A DNA stretch of 64,000 nt from Picocystis sp. L7 (GCA_020975725.1 QXJR01000026.1:682001-746000); one strand, 5' to 3'. Counted from the stretch's first letter, positions 51,866 through 62,113 are shown. Program-made: numbers and translations. The notes: generated by a model not told the origin, from the letters alone.

Positions 51866-53851
51866 ATGTCGCAGATCATCAACATCCGGAAGAAGTTCCT
51901 GGAACAGCCCTTGAGCACGATCCTGACCGAAGAAGAAGAGTTCGTGGAAGGGGAAGAAGCCCCACGCACCCCCTTCCAACTCTCCAAAACCAAGCTCATC
52001 GCCACCGTGGGACCGCAGAGCTGCTCCGTAGAAGTGCTCAAGAAGCTGCTCCAAGCAGGGATACAGGCCGTGAGGTTCGATTTCACCTGGTGCACGCTCG
52101 AAGTGCAAGGGTTCTTCGATCGAACCTACGAAAACCTGCTGCAAGCATGCCAAGAAACCAAGAAGATGTGCGCCATCATGGTCGACCTCGCCGGAAGAGA
52201 ACTCTACCTCAAAAGCAAGCACGCCGTGGGAGAAGACGGATGGCCGAGGAGGGTGGAAAGCCCAGTGAGCGTAGAGTGCGGACAAATCATCTACCTCAGC
52301 TGCGACAAAGCCGACCATGGAAAAAAAGATACCTTCCTCGTCAACTACGACGACTTTTACGAAATGGCCAAAGCGGGTGACACCATCCACCTAGGAAGGT
52401 ACCTTTCCACGGGAGCAGAAGCATCCGCCGTCTACGTAGATGTGCTGGAAGTCACCGGGAAAAAAATCAAGTGCAAGTGCAAGAATCCCGCCGTCCTGGA
52501 CGGACTCGTCACCGTCTTCCACTGCGAAAGGTCCAAGTCTGGACAAGAAAACGTCCAAAACCTGCTGCCCGTCATGACCGAGGCGGACAAAGAAGCACTC
52601 AAGAGATGGTCCACGAGAGAAGTCGACTTCGTGCTGATCCCCTACCCAAAGTGCAAAGAGGACGTCCAAGAAGTGCGGGAATACTTGGACTTCTTGGGAA
52701 TGCAAGAGACGCTCTGTATCTCCAAAATTGAGACCCGAGCCGCGCTCAACTGCTTCGAAGAAATCCTGGATGTGAGCTATGGCGTCGTGATATCGAGGAG
52801 CAGCTTGGGAATGGACATGCCCATCGAAAAGTCCGTCAAGATCCAGAAGGAACTCATCAAGCGATGCAACTTTGTCGGAAAACCCTGCATCATCACCAGG
52901 GTGGTGGACACCATGACCAACTCCCCTCGCCCAACGCGGGCAGAGGCAACCGACGTGGCCAATGCAGTCCTAGATGGTACGGACGCAATCCTTCTTGGCG
53001 CGGAGACGACCAGGGGAAAGTTTCCAGTCGAGTCTGTGAACACGGTGAAAGACATCTGTCGTCAAGCCGAAATGGTGTACAACAACGATTATCATTTCAA
53101 ATCCATCATGAGGGCCCTGGGTATCGATGGGCACACACCGAATGTGGGAGAACCCATGTCGGAAGCTGAAGCAATGGCCTCCTCCACTGTGCGGGCGGCA
53201 GACAAGACCAACGCTGCGATGATCCTCTGTTTCACCGAGTCTGGGACGTTTGCACGACAGGTCGCAAAGTACAGGCCGAATATGCCCATCCTCGCCATCA
53301 CCGTCCCCACCCTTAAGGTCAAGGGATGCTCATGGACGCTTCTGGGCAGGAGGGCGGCCAGGCAGAACCTCATCATTCGTGGGGTCTTCCCGAAACTCGC
53401 AGACCCCAAGACAGGCTTGCAGGAGGGTTGGATCCTTCAGGATGCGATCAAATTTTCGATAGCCCAGGGGATGCTAAGGAAAGATGACTTTGTTGTAGTG
53501 TGCCATAGGTTAAGGGGTGACCTGGTGATATCGATCGTGTCGGTGCATGATGCTCTTGGCATCAATATGCATAATGGGTCAGAGCTTGGCCAGAGACATG
53601 CATCGACCGCCTCCATGACTTCCCTGGTGTCTGCGGACACGGATGATCAGTATGGACATCTTTCCTCCTCTTTTGAGCAAGGGTGTGCACTGAAACCCCA
53701 ACCAGCCGATGGTAAATCCCGATCTCCAAAGCACAATGGCTCCGGGCTGAAGTCGCTTTCAGAGGAGCCGCAGGCGGAGGAGAAGGCAACTGCAGGATCA
53801 GGGGATGACCCGGTGAAGACAAAGATCAAACGAGGCTTCTTCAGCTCTTGA
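51866..53851 (+). CDS. Divergent plant-type pyruvate kinase homologue
   Basis: 661 aa, no intron. The fold is clear: KTKLIATVGPQSCSVEVLKK, SKIETRAALNCFEEI, then ITRVVDTMTNSPRPTRAEAT and NAVLDGTDAILLGAETTRGK. It matches the divergent plant subfamily that has RFDF and RVVDSM in place of NFSHG and MLESM. Active-site words are changed: NFSHG is RFDFTW (70-75), DTKGPEIR is DLAGRELY (107-114) and ARGDLGMEIP is SRSSLGMDMP (310-319). Thus the Asp that binds metal is Ser, whereas Lys287 and Glu289 of SKIE are kept. It is therefore possibly catalytically weak or regulatory. A disordered C-terminal tail of about 90 residues ends KRGFFSS. Confidence 0.85.
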   Translation: MSQIINIRKKFLEQPLSTILTEEEEFVEGEEAPRTPFQLSKTKLIATVGPQSCSVEVLKKLLQAGIQAVRFDFTWCTLEVQGFFDRTYENLLQACQETKKMCAIMVDLAGRELYLKSKHAVGEDGWPRRVESPVSVECGQIIYLSCDKADHGKKDTFLVNYDDFYEMAKAGDTIHLGRYLSTGAEASAVYVDVLEVTGKKIKCKCKNPAVLDGLVTVFHCERSKSGQENVQNLLPVMTEADKEALKRWSTREVDFVLIPYPKCKEDVQEVREYLDFLGMQETLCISKIETRAALNCFEEILDVSYGVVISRSSLGMDMPIEKSVKIQKELIKRCNFVGKPCIITRVVDTMTNSPRPTRAEATDVANAVLDGTDAILLGAETTRGKFPVESVNTVKDICRQAEMVYNNDYHFKSIMRALGIDGHTPNVGEPMSEAEAMASSTVRAADKTNAAMILCFTESGTFARQVAKYRPNMPILAITVPTLKVKGCSWTLLGRRAARQNLIIRGVFPKLADPKTGLQEGWILQDAIKFSIAQGMLRKDDFVVVCHRLRGDLVISIVSVHDALGINMHNGSELGQRHASTASMTSLVSADTDDQYGHLSSSFEQGCALKPQPADGKSRSPKHNGSGLKSLSEEPQAEEKATAGSGDDPVKTKIKRGFFSS

Positions 53852-53934
53852 AGAGCAGGTAGAGAGGAGGTACAGTTCAATTAAATTGCTTGCAACCGAT
53901 GCTGTCGCACTTGTTCATAGCGAAAATTAGAAGT

Positions 53935-54917
53935 CTACATGCTTGCGAGCAAGTCCTGGTCCCAGTGATAAACACCATGTCCCTCCCCGACCCTTCGCAA
54001 CTGAGTCACATATTCACTCACCGTCCGGATTGCTTTTACCTGTTCTTCCAGGTAGTTGCTCTCGATGAAATCACACATCTGGACATCCCCGCACTCGTCC
54101 GCCACCTTGTGAAGGCTCAGAAGCTTCTCGTTGTTCAACTTCTCCAAAGACAGCGTGAGTTCCATGGCGTAGAGGGCGTCTCCCTTGGCCTCGCTGCTGA
54201 ACTCCATTTGGGGGAGCATGATTGAGTTCAACTTCACCTTTCCACCGCGCAAGTTTTGGTACGTCATCAGTCCTTCCGCATGCCCCCTTTCCTCCTCGCT
54301 TGAACTCTTAAAGAACGCAGCAAGGCCAGGCAGGGCAACGTAGTCCCGATCAAAGTATGCCCAGAGCGCGTGGTAGATGTACGACACGTTGTACTCGATG
54401 TTGATCTGCTCGTTCAGCGCATCCTCGCAGCGGGTGTCGAACGCCTGCCTCGCAAGGGAGGTGGACACCGTTTTCTCCACGGTTGCAAGCTCGCCCTTGA
54501 CCTGTGATCGGATCCGCGTCAGCAAACAAGCCACACTTGCCGTTCGTACAGCTTCTTTCGTTGCGTTGGCAATTCCGGCTTTCCGCGTTGGATCGCGACG
54601 TCGCGAATCGTCGCCCTCGCCGTCCACGAGCGCACCTCGGTGAACGGTTCAAACACCACGCCAGTCTTTTCGCTGTAGCTTGCGCACATGATCTTGTTAA
54701 CAGCCGTCCTTCCTGCGCCATTCGTCCTGCACTTGGGCACGAAAGCTCGCCTGGTTGGGTTCGCACGTCCCGATTTTCTCCGTCAGCCTTCTACCCCTTC
54801 CCTTTCCTTCCATCCACGACCAACAGGTCCACGTTGGCCTCGCCATGCCATGGGAGGTCCTGCAAGAACGCACCTGTTCGCACGGAAGCAGCTGGAAGGC
54901 GCGGTTGCACGTGCCAT
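53935..54917 (-). CDS. FER: Plastid ferritin
   Basis: Three exons, 54874-54917, 54636-54726 and 53935-54501, introns 147 nt (GTGCGT) and 134 nt (GTGCGC), all in phase; 233 aa. The transit peptide starts [16 protein letters not shown] plant-type extension peptide follows ([17 protein letters not shown]). The four-helix core has [57 protein letters not shown] and [20 protein letters not shown], including the ferroxidase Glu and His residues. It stores iron as a 24-mer inside the plastid (established knowledge). The exon 1-2 junction is inferred from phase and joins AACAG to GACG to give N-R-T. Confidence 0.93.
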
Positions 54918-56631
54918 GGCGATCCGATTTCTGACTGAGCACGAAAGACCACGTTGGTGTGTCGTGGGCGATGTGAAGGGCCCGAGCACCAACCGTACCG
55001 TAAATTCGAGGTTAACTCGATGGTGGGACAGACGACGAGCGACGCCGAGAAGCTTAACCGAGAAAAGAAACAGGAACCCGTAGCGTTGGGGCCTCGTCGG
55101 TACGGGGATTCCTAGCACGGCGGCGATCCGAGAAGATTCGGACGAGATTGGGGCTGGTGAACGTGTCGCGCTGAGGAGGGATCGCCGCCCGAACGATCCA
55201 GTGCAAGGCTGCTTTCGAGAGGGGTCCGTGCAAGGAAGGCTTTGATCCACGAGGCCCGATGGATCGCAGCGTTTCCCGACACGCACGCGTCGCAAGAAGC
55301 ATTTGGTATGCTAAACGTGCACAACACTGTTGCGTCCTGCGAACAATCAGCCGAGTCGAAGGGAGCTTTCCCGACTCATCCACCGAGGCAAGGATGTCGA
55401 CACAGTTTTACTTCCACGAGTGGGTTTCTCACTTGAGACGTTTCGTGCAAGGGAAAGGCATGGATCGTCGTGCTTGATCGACCGCGAAAGGCTTAAAATC
55501 CCCGTGTTTTCGGTCCGACCCTCGCATGGCATTGACACGTCCAATTGTTCTTGACCCGTGCCATTTTTCGGCAATGTGTCTCAATCACGGTCACCCCCTC
55601 CGCGGGATTGCGTGGTTTTGTTCTTATCCAATCTATATCGCAAGTAGAATCCCTTCTTCCTCACGTGCTCGGAGGACGGAATCAAATCTTTCCTAAAGCT
55701 TGGCGAAGGCCAAGTGAGGCTCGACGATTGCAAATCCATCTTCCAAAAGAAGAATGCACTGACAAAGAAGACTTTCCTTTTGGTTGCCAAGCTGAGAATG
55801 GAACTTTGGCTCGGAAATGCAGCTACTACCGGAATGATTCTTGTATCATCAACGATGAAGCAACCCTTGTCGTATGTCTTATGCATGAATACCCAAGGTT
55901 CATGTCGGCAATTTCAACCTCCGGCATGCCTACAAGGTCCCATTACTTGTTCGAAGTGAGACTTCGTGCGGAAACGGGAGAAGTGAGTCTCGACCCACGC
56001 ACGTTCCATTGCGGCCAGCTTTGTGTTCGTAAGGTGCATCGGAGGAATTGACTTGTGTCTTATGGTTTGGTTGGTCGCCATGTTGGTGCAAGGATGAACC
56101 TCGGGGCTAAAATTGCTAGGTTTGCCTCGCACGATGCACGTACGTTTCCGATGTCAAAATAATCAGTGACCTTGTTGTTAGGCGACGAGAAGAGTGCCAA
56201 GGAAACATGGGTGAACTTTCCACGAGAGATGCACAACGGCCAATCGCATGCACGCAATTCGTGCCGTACAAACGACGTTCTAGTCGCGGCCTACACAATG
56301 TGCATAGAGAATCGCGCAGTTGTCGAATCGGCGTTCGCACGCGTGTCGAGTTGCGAGGCTTGAATTGTTGCAAGCGTGTCCTTGTTCCATGCGTACATTC
56401 CTCACAAGAATCTCGCGGCCGTGTTTGGTCTGTCCCACCGGGATGGTTTCCTCGGAGAACGTTCCAATCGGCGAACTCCCAATTGTTCCGATCAACGTCC
56501 CGTTCGAAAGGGAAGTTTGATCGGGTGGGATTGGAGGGCTTCTCGCCCATCCAACCGGGACGATGGAAACCGGAGTTGCGACACCTGAGAACCTGAGGCT
56601 GGAGGCACGGCCATCCGCACCTGTTCCCGAT
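54918..56631. other. Gene-free island between ferritin and the next gene
   Basis: 1.7 kb. Frames of up to about 170 codons on the plus strand (for example 55545-56051) have no recognised domain. The minus-strand piece IPPQRDTFTSPNLVRIF near 55.15 kb and the plus-strand DNA around GGTTTTGTTCTTATCC (55.6 kb) weakly resemble the degenerate repeat copies A and B, in the same order, so a third relic may lie at 55.1-55.7 kb. Confidence 0.45.
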
Positions 56632-57531
56632 ATGAACGCGCTCTGGACAATCGCTGGTGCCACTCGAACGTCCTTGAAGTCGAATCGGACGCACAGGGAA
56701 CCTTATGGAGCAGCCGCGGTGTCCCATCGGTGGAGATGTGGTGCGCGTTTGGGCTGGCAAGGGAACCAGGCGAAGGCGAGGCGGCGGCCGACCAAGCACG
56801 AGATCCGCCTGGCGGCAGGTGGAAGAGATGGTGAGAGTGCACAGGCAGAGACGAGCGGAAACGGAAGTGGTTCGCCCACCACCACAGAAGAAGAAGCTTC
56901 AGAGACCTACCGAGCGGAAGTGCTGCCGCAAGAACCTAGGATGACGCCTGGAAACCAAGGATATCGGTCGGTTGTCGTGTCAGGATGCGAATTCTTGATC
57001 GGGCTCACGCCAGAAGGAATGCTGGACTTGAGAGAGATCTTCGTCTACGACGGCGACACGGGGATCTATGGCCGACCACAATTCGTGGGGGAGCAGCCCG
57101 CCGGACCTGCTTTCTACAACGAAGTACGGTGGGAGGACATCGAAGCTGGAGATCCGGTCACTTACAAAAAGAAAAAGGTGGAGTTGATAAAGCTTTACCT
57201 TATCGAAGAAAAGAGCAAGGATCCCTACGAACTGAACCTCAGGGAAGTGTATTGCTTGGATGGGAAACTGCAGCAAGTCCAACATCACGAAGTCGGAGGA
57301 GCCGAGGCAGCAAATCCACAAGATACCAGGCTTGTTATACGCGAAGATGGGATATTTTTGGACGATATTAAGAAGCTCCCCACACCGACTGACATATTTA
57401 ACGAATTTAAACGTGCAGAGTGGGAAGGCAAGGGCCCCTTGGGTGGAAAGGATGGTTTGCAAACGGACGAAGAAGTGGATGACGATTTAGCTTTTGAAGA
57501 ATCCGATGTACCGGAGGTGGACATGTTGTAG
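56632..57531 (+). CDS. Uncharacterised protein, probably plastid-targeted
   Basis: 299 aa from ATG 56632; another in-frame ATG at 56563 adds 23 residues. The first about 60 residues are Ala/Arg/Thr/Ser-rich (MNALWTIAGATRTSLKSNR), like a transit peptide. A soluble domain follows: GYRSVVVSGCEFLIGLTPEG, LREIFVYDGDTGIYGRPQFV, then KKVELIKLYLIEEK, YELNLREVYCLDGKLQQV and FLDDIKKLPTPTDIFNEFKR. The C-terminal tail is acidic. It is well structured and intronless, and the 5' end has the T-poor coding bias of real genes here. I do not recognise the family. Confidence 0.65.
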   Translation: MNALWTIAGATRTSLKSNRTHREPYGAAAVSHRWRCGARLGWQGNQAKARRRPTKHEIRLAAGGRDGESAQAETSGNGSGSPTTTEEEASETYRAEVLPQEPRMTPGNQGYRSVVVSGCEFLIGLTPEGMLDLREIFVYDGDTGIYGRPQFVGEQPAGPAFYNEVRWEDIEAGDPVTYKKKKVELIKLYLIEEKSKDPYELNLREVYCLDGKLQQVQHHEVGGAEAANPQDTRLVIREDGIFLDDIKKLPTPTDIFNEFKRAEWEGKGPLGGKDGLQTDEEVDDDLAFEESDVPEVDML

Positions 57532-57597
57532 ATTTCAAATTTTCGCTCCTCGTTCTAAATCGTGCGGGGGTTGGTGCTCCGAACACTACCTTGCTGG

Positions 57598-58072
57598 TCA
57601 TTCCTGCGCTGCTTCCGTTGCTTCCGTCGACTCCTTCGTCCCGGTCTCTTGCTTCTTCGCCTCGAAGTAGGAATCCAGGTCTGAATCGAGTTTCTTTTTC
57701 GCGATCTGTGCAATGCATGTCCGTCCGAGACACGTTGGTCAGTCGGTTGAGGTCGAACGCAAGGCCCTCGTGTTCGCCCTCATGCAATCGCACGCACCGG
57801 CTTATCCTTGAACATGTACTCGTCCATCTGGCGGTCGAGTTCTTCCTGCGTGGGTTTGGGAGCGTCTGGCGCCTTCTTGCTCCCACCTGTGATCAGCAAC
57901 CGCGCGTCAGCTCCGCCGACGTTCCGAAACCACCGGACGACTCCTTTCACGCACCTTTCTTCCCTCCGCGCGCCTGTTTCTTAGCACCTCCCACCGCCGA
58001 TAGGGCCACGTCCTTTTCGCCACGTCGACCACCACGTCCTCGGCGCACTCCACGGCCGCGCCCAGAGTACAT
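57598..58072 (-). CDS. Small FoP/CHTOP-type mRNA-export adaptor
   Basis: Three exons, 57955-58072, 57798-57886 and 57598-57705, introns of 68 and 92 nt, both starting GTGCGT, in phase; 104 aa. The N terminus is an RGG box (MYSGRGRGVRRGRGGRRG). The C-terminal part has the FoP duplication pattern: QEELDRQMDEYMF then KKKLDSDLDSYFEAKK, comparable with LDxQLDxYM...LDAELDAYM of CHTOP. Such proteins bind RNA and the UAP56/TREX export machinery in the nucleus (established knowledge). If exon 2 were read through, the protein would lose the second half of the duplicated motif, which supports the second intron. An upstream exon is possible. Confidence 0.75.
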
Positions 58073-59117
58073 CGCAGGTCGTCTTCGCTTTCGCGCGCTC
58101 CCGACGTCGAGGCCTCTCGAAAGTCGAAGGGATCAACTGGACGAGCAAACCCCAGAGGCGTGGGTGGAAGAGTTTCTTCTCCGAGGGGAAAAGGCAAGCC
58201 CGAACCGAGGTGCGGAGGCGCACAGGCAAGGGTCGGGTGGGAAATGTGCGAGCCTCTTGGAGCGTTTCAGCGCCACGCGACGATGCCGCACCGCACGTGG
58301 TTCGAACGGATTGCCTGTGCATGTGGTAGGGACGGGGATGGATGCCGTGCATGGGACATCGCGAATGGAATCGATCGCAATCGTTGATCATACGGGGCAT
58401 CGTTGGAACGAGAGGACGCACGGGGGACTCGTACGTGTGTCGTGAATGTTTCCACTGCCCTTTAAGACGCAAGAGAGAAGACGAACGAAATATATGTCCT
58501 CCAACCCTTTGATGGGACAAGCAGGGATGCGACGGGTCTAGCAGCATTCGTTGTTCCTTCGGCGGCCTCGTGTAAGCGTAGCATCGAAAACACCAAGGCA
58601 TGGATGCTCACATTGGAGCACGTCGTGGTCTTTGATCTATTCGATCGCTGTTGCAGGGGAAGGGGCAAGAAGTGGACGGCATCTCGGGCCCATCGAGGAC
58701 CAATGAAAAGAAACGACGCATTTGCTTCTAGCAAGACGGGCATGATTGCTGGCCCCTTCTTGCAGAAGAGATGGATGGCCGTAGGGAAATTCGTGTATGG
58801 ATCCGAAGCACCAGGATCGTCCTCGGCAGAAGCGATCGAATTCCAACGCATTCCGTCCGTTGCATGGTACGTCCTCCCTTCTTCGCGTCCACCGATCCAT
58901 GCCAACTTCGCTCCTCTCTCGGTCTCGGGGCCCTTCCTTCCCTCCCGTTCGTCCCACATCCGCCCGAATTGGATCGGTTATTGTCCACAACAGTTCCTAA
59001 GTGAACGTTGGGGACGGGTTTCGCCCTGGAGCTTGCTTTGGGCATCTTCAACGATCGTGCGTTCCGCTTCGCTCTATTCTTTGCTTGCTTCGCACGAGGA
59101 GTGGCGAAGGCGTCGCG
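58073..59117. other. Gene-free stretch between FoP and Sec61 gamma genes
   Basis: About 1 kb between divergent genes. GTGGTTCGAACGGATTGCC near 58300 is a further copy of the TTCGAAC box. Otherwise only short frames; no gene recognised. Confidence 0.5.
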
Positions 59118-59490
59118 ATGGAGTTCATCAAGACTGCAGCAGAACCGGTGTACGATTTCAGCAAGGACAGCGCCAGGCTCGTCAAGCGGTGCAACAAGCC
59201 GGATCGGCGAGGTGCGTGATGGAAAACCCACGCGAAAGCGTGACGGGAGGAGAGAACGCAACGGAAACGGCACGAACAATGCGTGCCGAAGCGATGTGGA
59301 TCCTTGCTCGATCGACATCAAGCCGCGATTGCAAGACTGACCTGGACACCTGCGCGGATCCGACTTTGGACCTGTAGAGTACACCAAGATCGCAGTGCGA
59401 ACGGCCCTTGGATTCGTTGTGATGGGATTCATCGGGTTCTTCGTCAAACTCATCTTCATTCCGATCAATAACATCATCATCGGTGGTTGA
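59118..59490 (+). CDS. SEC61G: Sec61 subunit gamma
   Basis: Exons 59118-59211 and 59378-59490, intron 166 nt (GTGCGT...CTGTAG), phase 1; 68 aa, exactly the family size. The sequence starts [20 protein letters not shown] and ends [18 protein letters not shown], with a single membrane helix in the second exon ([20 protein letters not shown]). It is the tail-anchored clamp helix of the Sec61/SecYE translocon in the ER membrane (established knowledge). It is too short, and interrupted by an intron, to appear as a single long frame. Confidence 0.97.
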
Positions 59491-59623
59491 GTGGAAGAGT
59501 GGAAGGTGCTTCGTAGGTCCAGGATGTTCCACTTCCCCTTGCTTCACGGTGCACGCGAGTCTCGACAGCGAAGGACCGCTTTGAATTCAAGTCCTGTTGC
59601 CGACCAAGTATCCCTTGTACTTC

Positions 59624-61108
59624 TCACGGTATCCGCTCGTGAACGAATACCTTGGGCGTGACCCTCCATTCCAGTGGAGGGTAGCCTCTGTGCAGGCGCA
59701 CGCCGTCGAAACCGTCCACCGCGCGGAGCACCTTGAAACCAGGAATCTCACGCTCCTCAGAGACGACGTAGGTAAATCCCATGGACAGATACATGTGCGC
59801 GCTCAAACCTTCTGCCTTGCTGTAGATCCATCCTTCTCTTTCCTCCCCAAAGCGCGACACGCCAGACATTGCAGCAAAGGTATCAATGTGCACCCCTGCC
59901 GGTTCAACTACTGACGCCTTCTGTTCGTGAAGCCACCTGAAAGCCACACCACCGGGGTAATTGTCACGGGCTGCACATGCAAATATAACGGTGCACGCTA
60001 GGCTGGTTGCACCAGCGCACACAATGCCAATCCTCATCAGCCGCCACACAAACCGAGGCTTTTTCCGGAACACATGTACAACTGCGCACGCAGCGCTCAA
60101 GTTGAGTAGTGGAAGAGCAAAAAATACAAACCTCAATTCCTTATGTGGCAGGAGCGAGTAAAGAGTCACAAAAGCAAAGCATGGGACCATCAACTGGACG
60201 AGCCTTCTTTCCAAAAACACTCCAAGTAACGCCAAGGGAAAAGCGCCTAATAGAGACCTTGGCAAAGCGGATGTGATGTACCAGTGCCAGGGGGATGTAC
60301 CCCATTCTACGCTCTTGTTCTGAAGGGTGTTGAAGAGCAACACCATGCCCTCGGGATAAAGGAGTCGGCCCCAGAAACAGGAATCTAGGAGCACACTGAA
60401 GGCCACGCTCCCCAGAACTGCCAGCACTCCGTGTTTGATGGCCTGCCCTAGTTTGAGTTTCCCTGTCCAACAGAGCTGCAGTCCAATGGGGCCGGCAAGG
60501 AGGAGAGTATCGCAACGAACCACAGAGGTTGCAAAAGCCATGAGGTAGACAACCTTCACGACATCCCTACCATCTATCCAGACCCCCATCGCATAGTTGG
60601 TGATCATCATGGCAAAAACGTTTGGCAGAGGGCGCGAGAAGTAAAAGGGAAGATGGAACTGCAAGCAGGTGATTCCCAACAACGCGTGGCCCACCGCGGT
60701 ACCGAACCTCCGTGACACGGCTTGTCGGAATCGACCGAAAGATCCGACGGATAAAATTCCCATCACCATTCTCACGACGTACAAGGAGTACATCTTCCTC
60801 AGTCCCAGCACGCCTCCAGCTCGTAGCAGTGGATAGGAAAGCCAGGCAACCACGCAAGCACCAGTGAACGTGCGGGGGACCACGCCTGGGAACTGCTGGT
60901 GATCGTATTTTTCGAGGTCCATTCCGTGATACAGGATATCATGGATGGCTTGGAGGTTGAAGCTTTCTTCTACTTTCGTGAACGGCGCCATGACGACGTA
61001 GAACGCCACCAGCGCCATCAGGAGCACCATCCACGGGTCGGTTCCATGGTTCCTGTTCGGTTTCGCGACGGTGGAGGTTATCTTCCTTTTCTTTTTCTCC
61101 GTCCTCAT
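59624..61108 (-). CDS. ALG12: ALG12, dolichyl-P-Man:Man7GlcNAc2-PP-dolichol alpha-1,6-mannosyltransferase
   Basis: 494 aa, no intron. GT22-family features: APFTKVEESFNLQAIHDILY and YDHQQFPGVVPRTF in the first lumenal loop, then many membrane helices (for example VVYLMAFATSVVRCDTLLL) and HKELRFVFFALPLLNLSAA. The short lumenal C-terminal domain is also present. It adds the eighth mannose to the N-glycan precursor in the ER lumen (established knowledge). Start set at CAT 61106-61108 (MRTEKKKRK). Divergent from plastid IF-3. Confidence 0.93.
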   Translation of the reverse strand: MRTEKKKRKITSTVAKPNRNHGTDPWMVLLMALVAFYVVMAPFTKVEESFNLQAIHDILYHGMDLEKYDHQQFPGVVPRTFTGACVVAWLSYPLLRAGGVLGLRKMYSLYVVRMVMGILSVGSFGRFRQAVSRRFGTAVGHALLGITCLQFHLPFYFSRPLPNVFAMMITNYAMGVWIDGRDVVKVVYLMAFATSVVRCDTLLLAGPIGLQLCWTGKLKLGQAIKHGVLAVLGSVAFSVLLDSCFWGRLLYPEGMVLLFNTLQNKSVEWGTSPWHWYITSALPRSLLGAFPLALLGVFLERRLVQLMVPCFAFVTLYSLLPHKELRFVFFALPLLNLSAACAVVHVFRKKPRFVWRLMRIGIVCAGATSLACTVIFACAARDNYPGGVAFRWLHEQKASVVEPAGVHIDTFAAMSGVSRFGEEREGWIYSKAEGLSAHMYLSMGFTYVVSEEREIPGFKVLRAVDGFDGVRLHRGYPPLEWRVTPKVFVHERIP

Positions 61109-61426
61109 TTCCTCCTTCTCGAGCACCTTTCCGAGGCCCTCGTTTTCCCTTCCACGCCTCCTGGCCTCTACTCTCTCTCGATTCGCCTGGCCATGGACTT
61201 GCGGTGCGCCATGCCGTTGCGTCGGATGGGTTCCTTGTTGCGGTGTGGACAGCCCCTTCCGATCGTCCGGGTCTCGAACCCGGGTTCAGTCGGAAGACCC
61301 TCGGGTCTCGAACCCGACGTGTCCGGGTTCGACCGGGGTGCAGTCCCGAGGCGTGGTGGGAGGGGGGATGGATGAGGTGGGGAAACTGGGAACCAAACCG
61401 ACCACGTCGTCACGTGGCGTTGCGCG
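61109..61426. promoter_or_regulatory. Bidirectional promoter ALG12 / IF-3 with three GGGTTCGA-type boxes
   Basis: Within 61267-61336 lie TCTCGAACCCGGGTTCAG, then TCGGGTCTCGAACCCGA and CCGGGTTCGACCGGGG, three copies of the recurrent box in about 70 bp. This is the densest cluster in the window. Confidence 0.5.
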
Positions 61427-62113
61427 ATGTGGACGACGACGACGACGCGACATGCCGGCGCCACGCGTCTCGCACGCGTGGGAACGGCGTCCAGGCGCAC
61501 GTGTGCGAGCGTGGGCGGGCGATACGGGGGGAGGCTCGTGGTGGAGGCGCGGAGCACGCGTCCTGGAATGCGACCAGGCAGGGGGCCGCCAGGGAAGAAG
61601 AACCTGCACCTCATCAATCGAGACATCCGTGCGCCTGAAGTGCGGCTACAAGGCGAAAATAAGGAAGTTCTAGGGATCATGGACGTGGAAGAGGCCCTCG
61701 AACGAGCGCAGGACGCCGGCCTGGACCTCGTGTGCATCCAAGAGAAGGCCGACCCTCCGGTGTGCCGTCTGTTGGACTACAAGAAGTTCCTGTACGACGA
61801 GGAGAAGAAGAAGAAGGAGGCGAAGAAGAAATCTGCAGCTGGTCGCGTGGAGGTCAAGGAGCTCAAGCTACGACCCAACACAGACGTGCACGACTACCAA
61901 GTGCGTCTTCGTTCGGCCCAGAAGTTCCTTTCGAAAGGGGACAAGGTGAAGATCAACATCCAGTTCCGCGGCAGAGAGATGGAGTTCAAGAACCTGGGCC
62001 AGGAGATCTGCGAGAAGTTTGTCGCCGACCTGGGCGAGTCTGCTGTGGTGGAGGGCAAGATCCGGATGGAAGGTCGCAACATGTTGATGTTCTTGGCGCC
62101 CAACAAGACCTGA
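61427..62113 (+). CDS. infC: Plastid translation initiation factor IF-3
   Basis: 228 aa. The Thr/Arg-rich start (MWTTTTTRHAGATRLARVGT) is a transit peptide. The IF-3 N domain begins NRDIRAPEVRLQGENKEVLG, then ALERAQDAGLDLVCIQEKAD and PPVCRLLDYKKFLYD. The linker is Lys-rich. The C domain has VKELKLRPNTDVHDYQVRL, FLSKGDKVKINIQFRGREM and a final NMLMFLAPNK. IF-3 checks start-codon pairing on the small subunit (established knowledge). No C-terminal extension is present. Intronless. Confidence 0.95.
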   Translation: MWTTTTTRHAGATRLARVGTASRRTCASVGGRYGGRLVVEARSTRPGMRPGRGPPGKKNLHLINRDIRAPEVRLQGENKEVLGIMDVEEALERAQDAGLDLVCIQEKADPPVCRLLDYKKFLYDEEKKKKEAKKKSAAGRVEVKELKLRPNTDVHDYQVRLRSAQKFLSKGDKVKINIQFRGREMEFKNLGQEICEKFVADLGESAVVEGKIRMEGRNMLMFLAPNKT

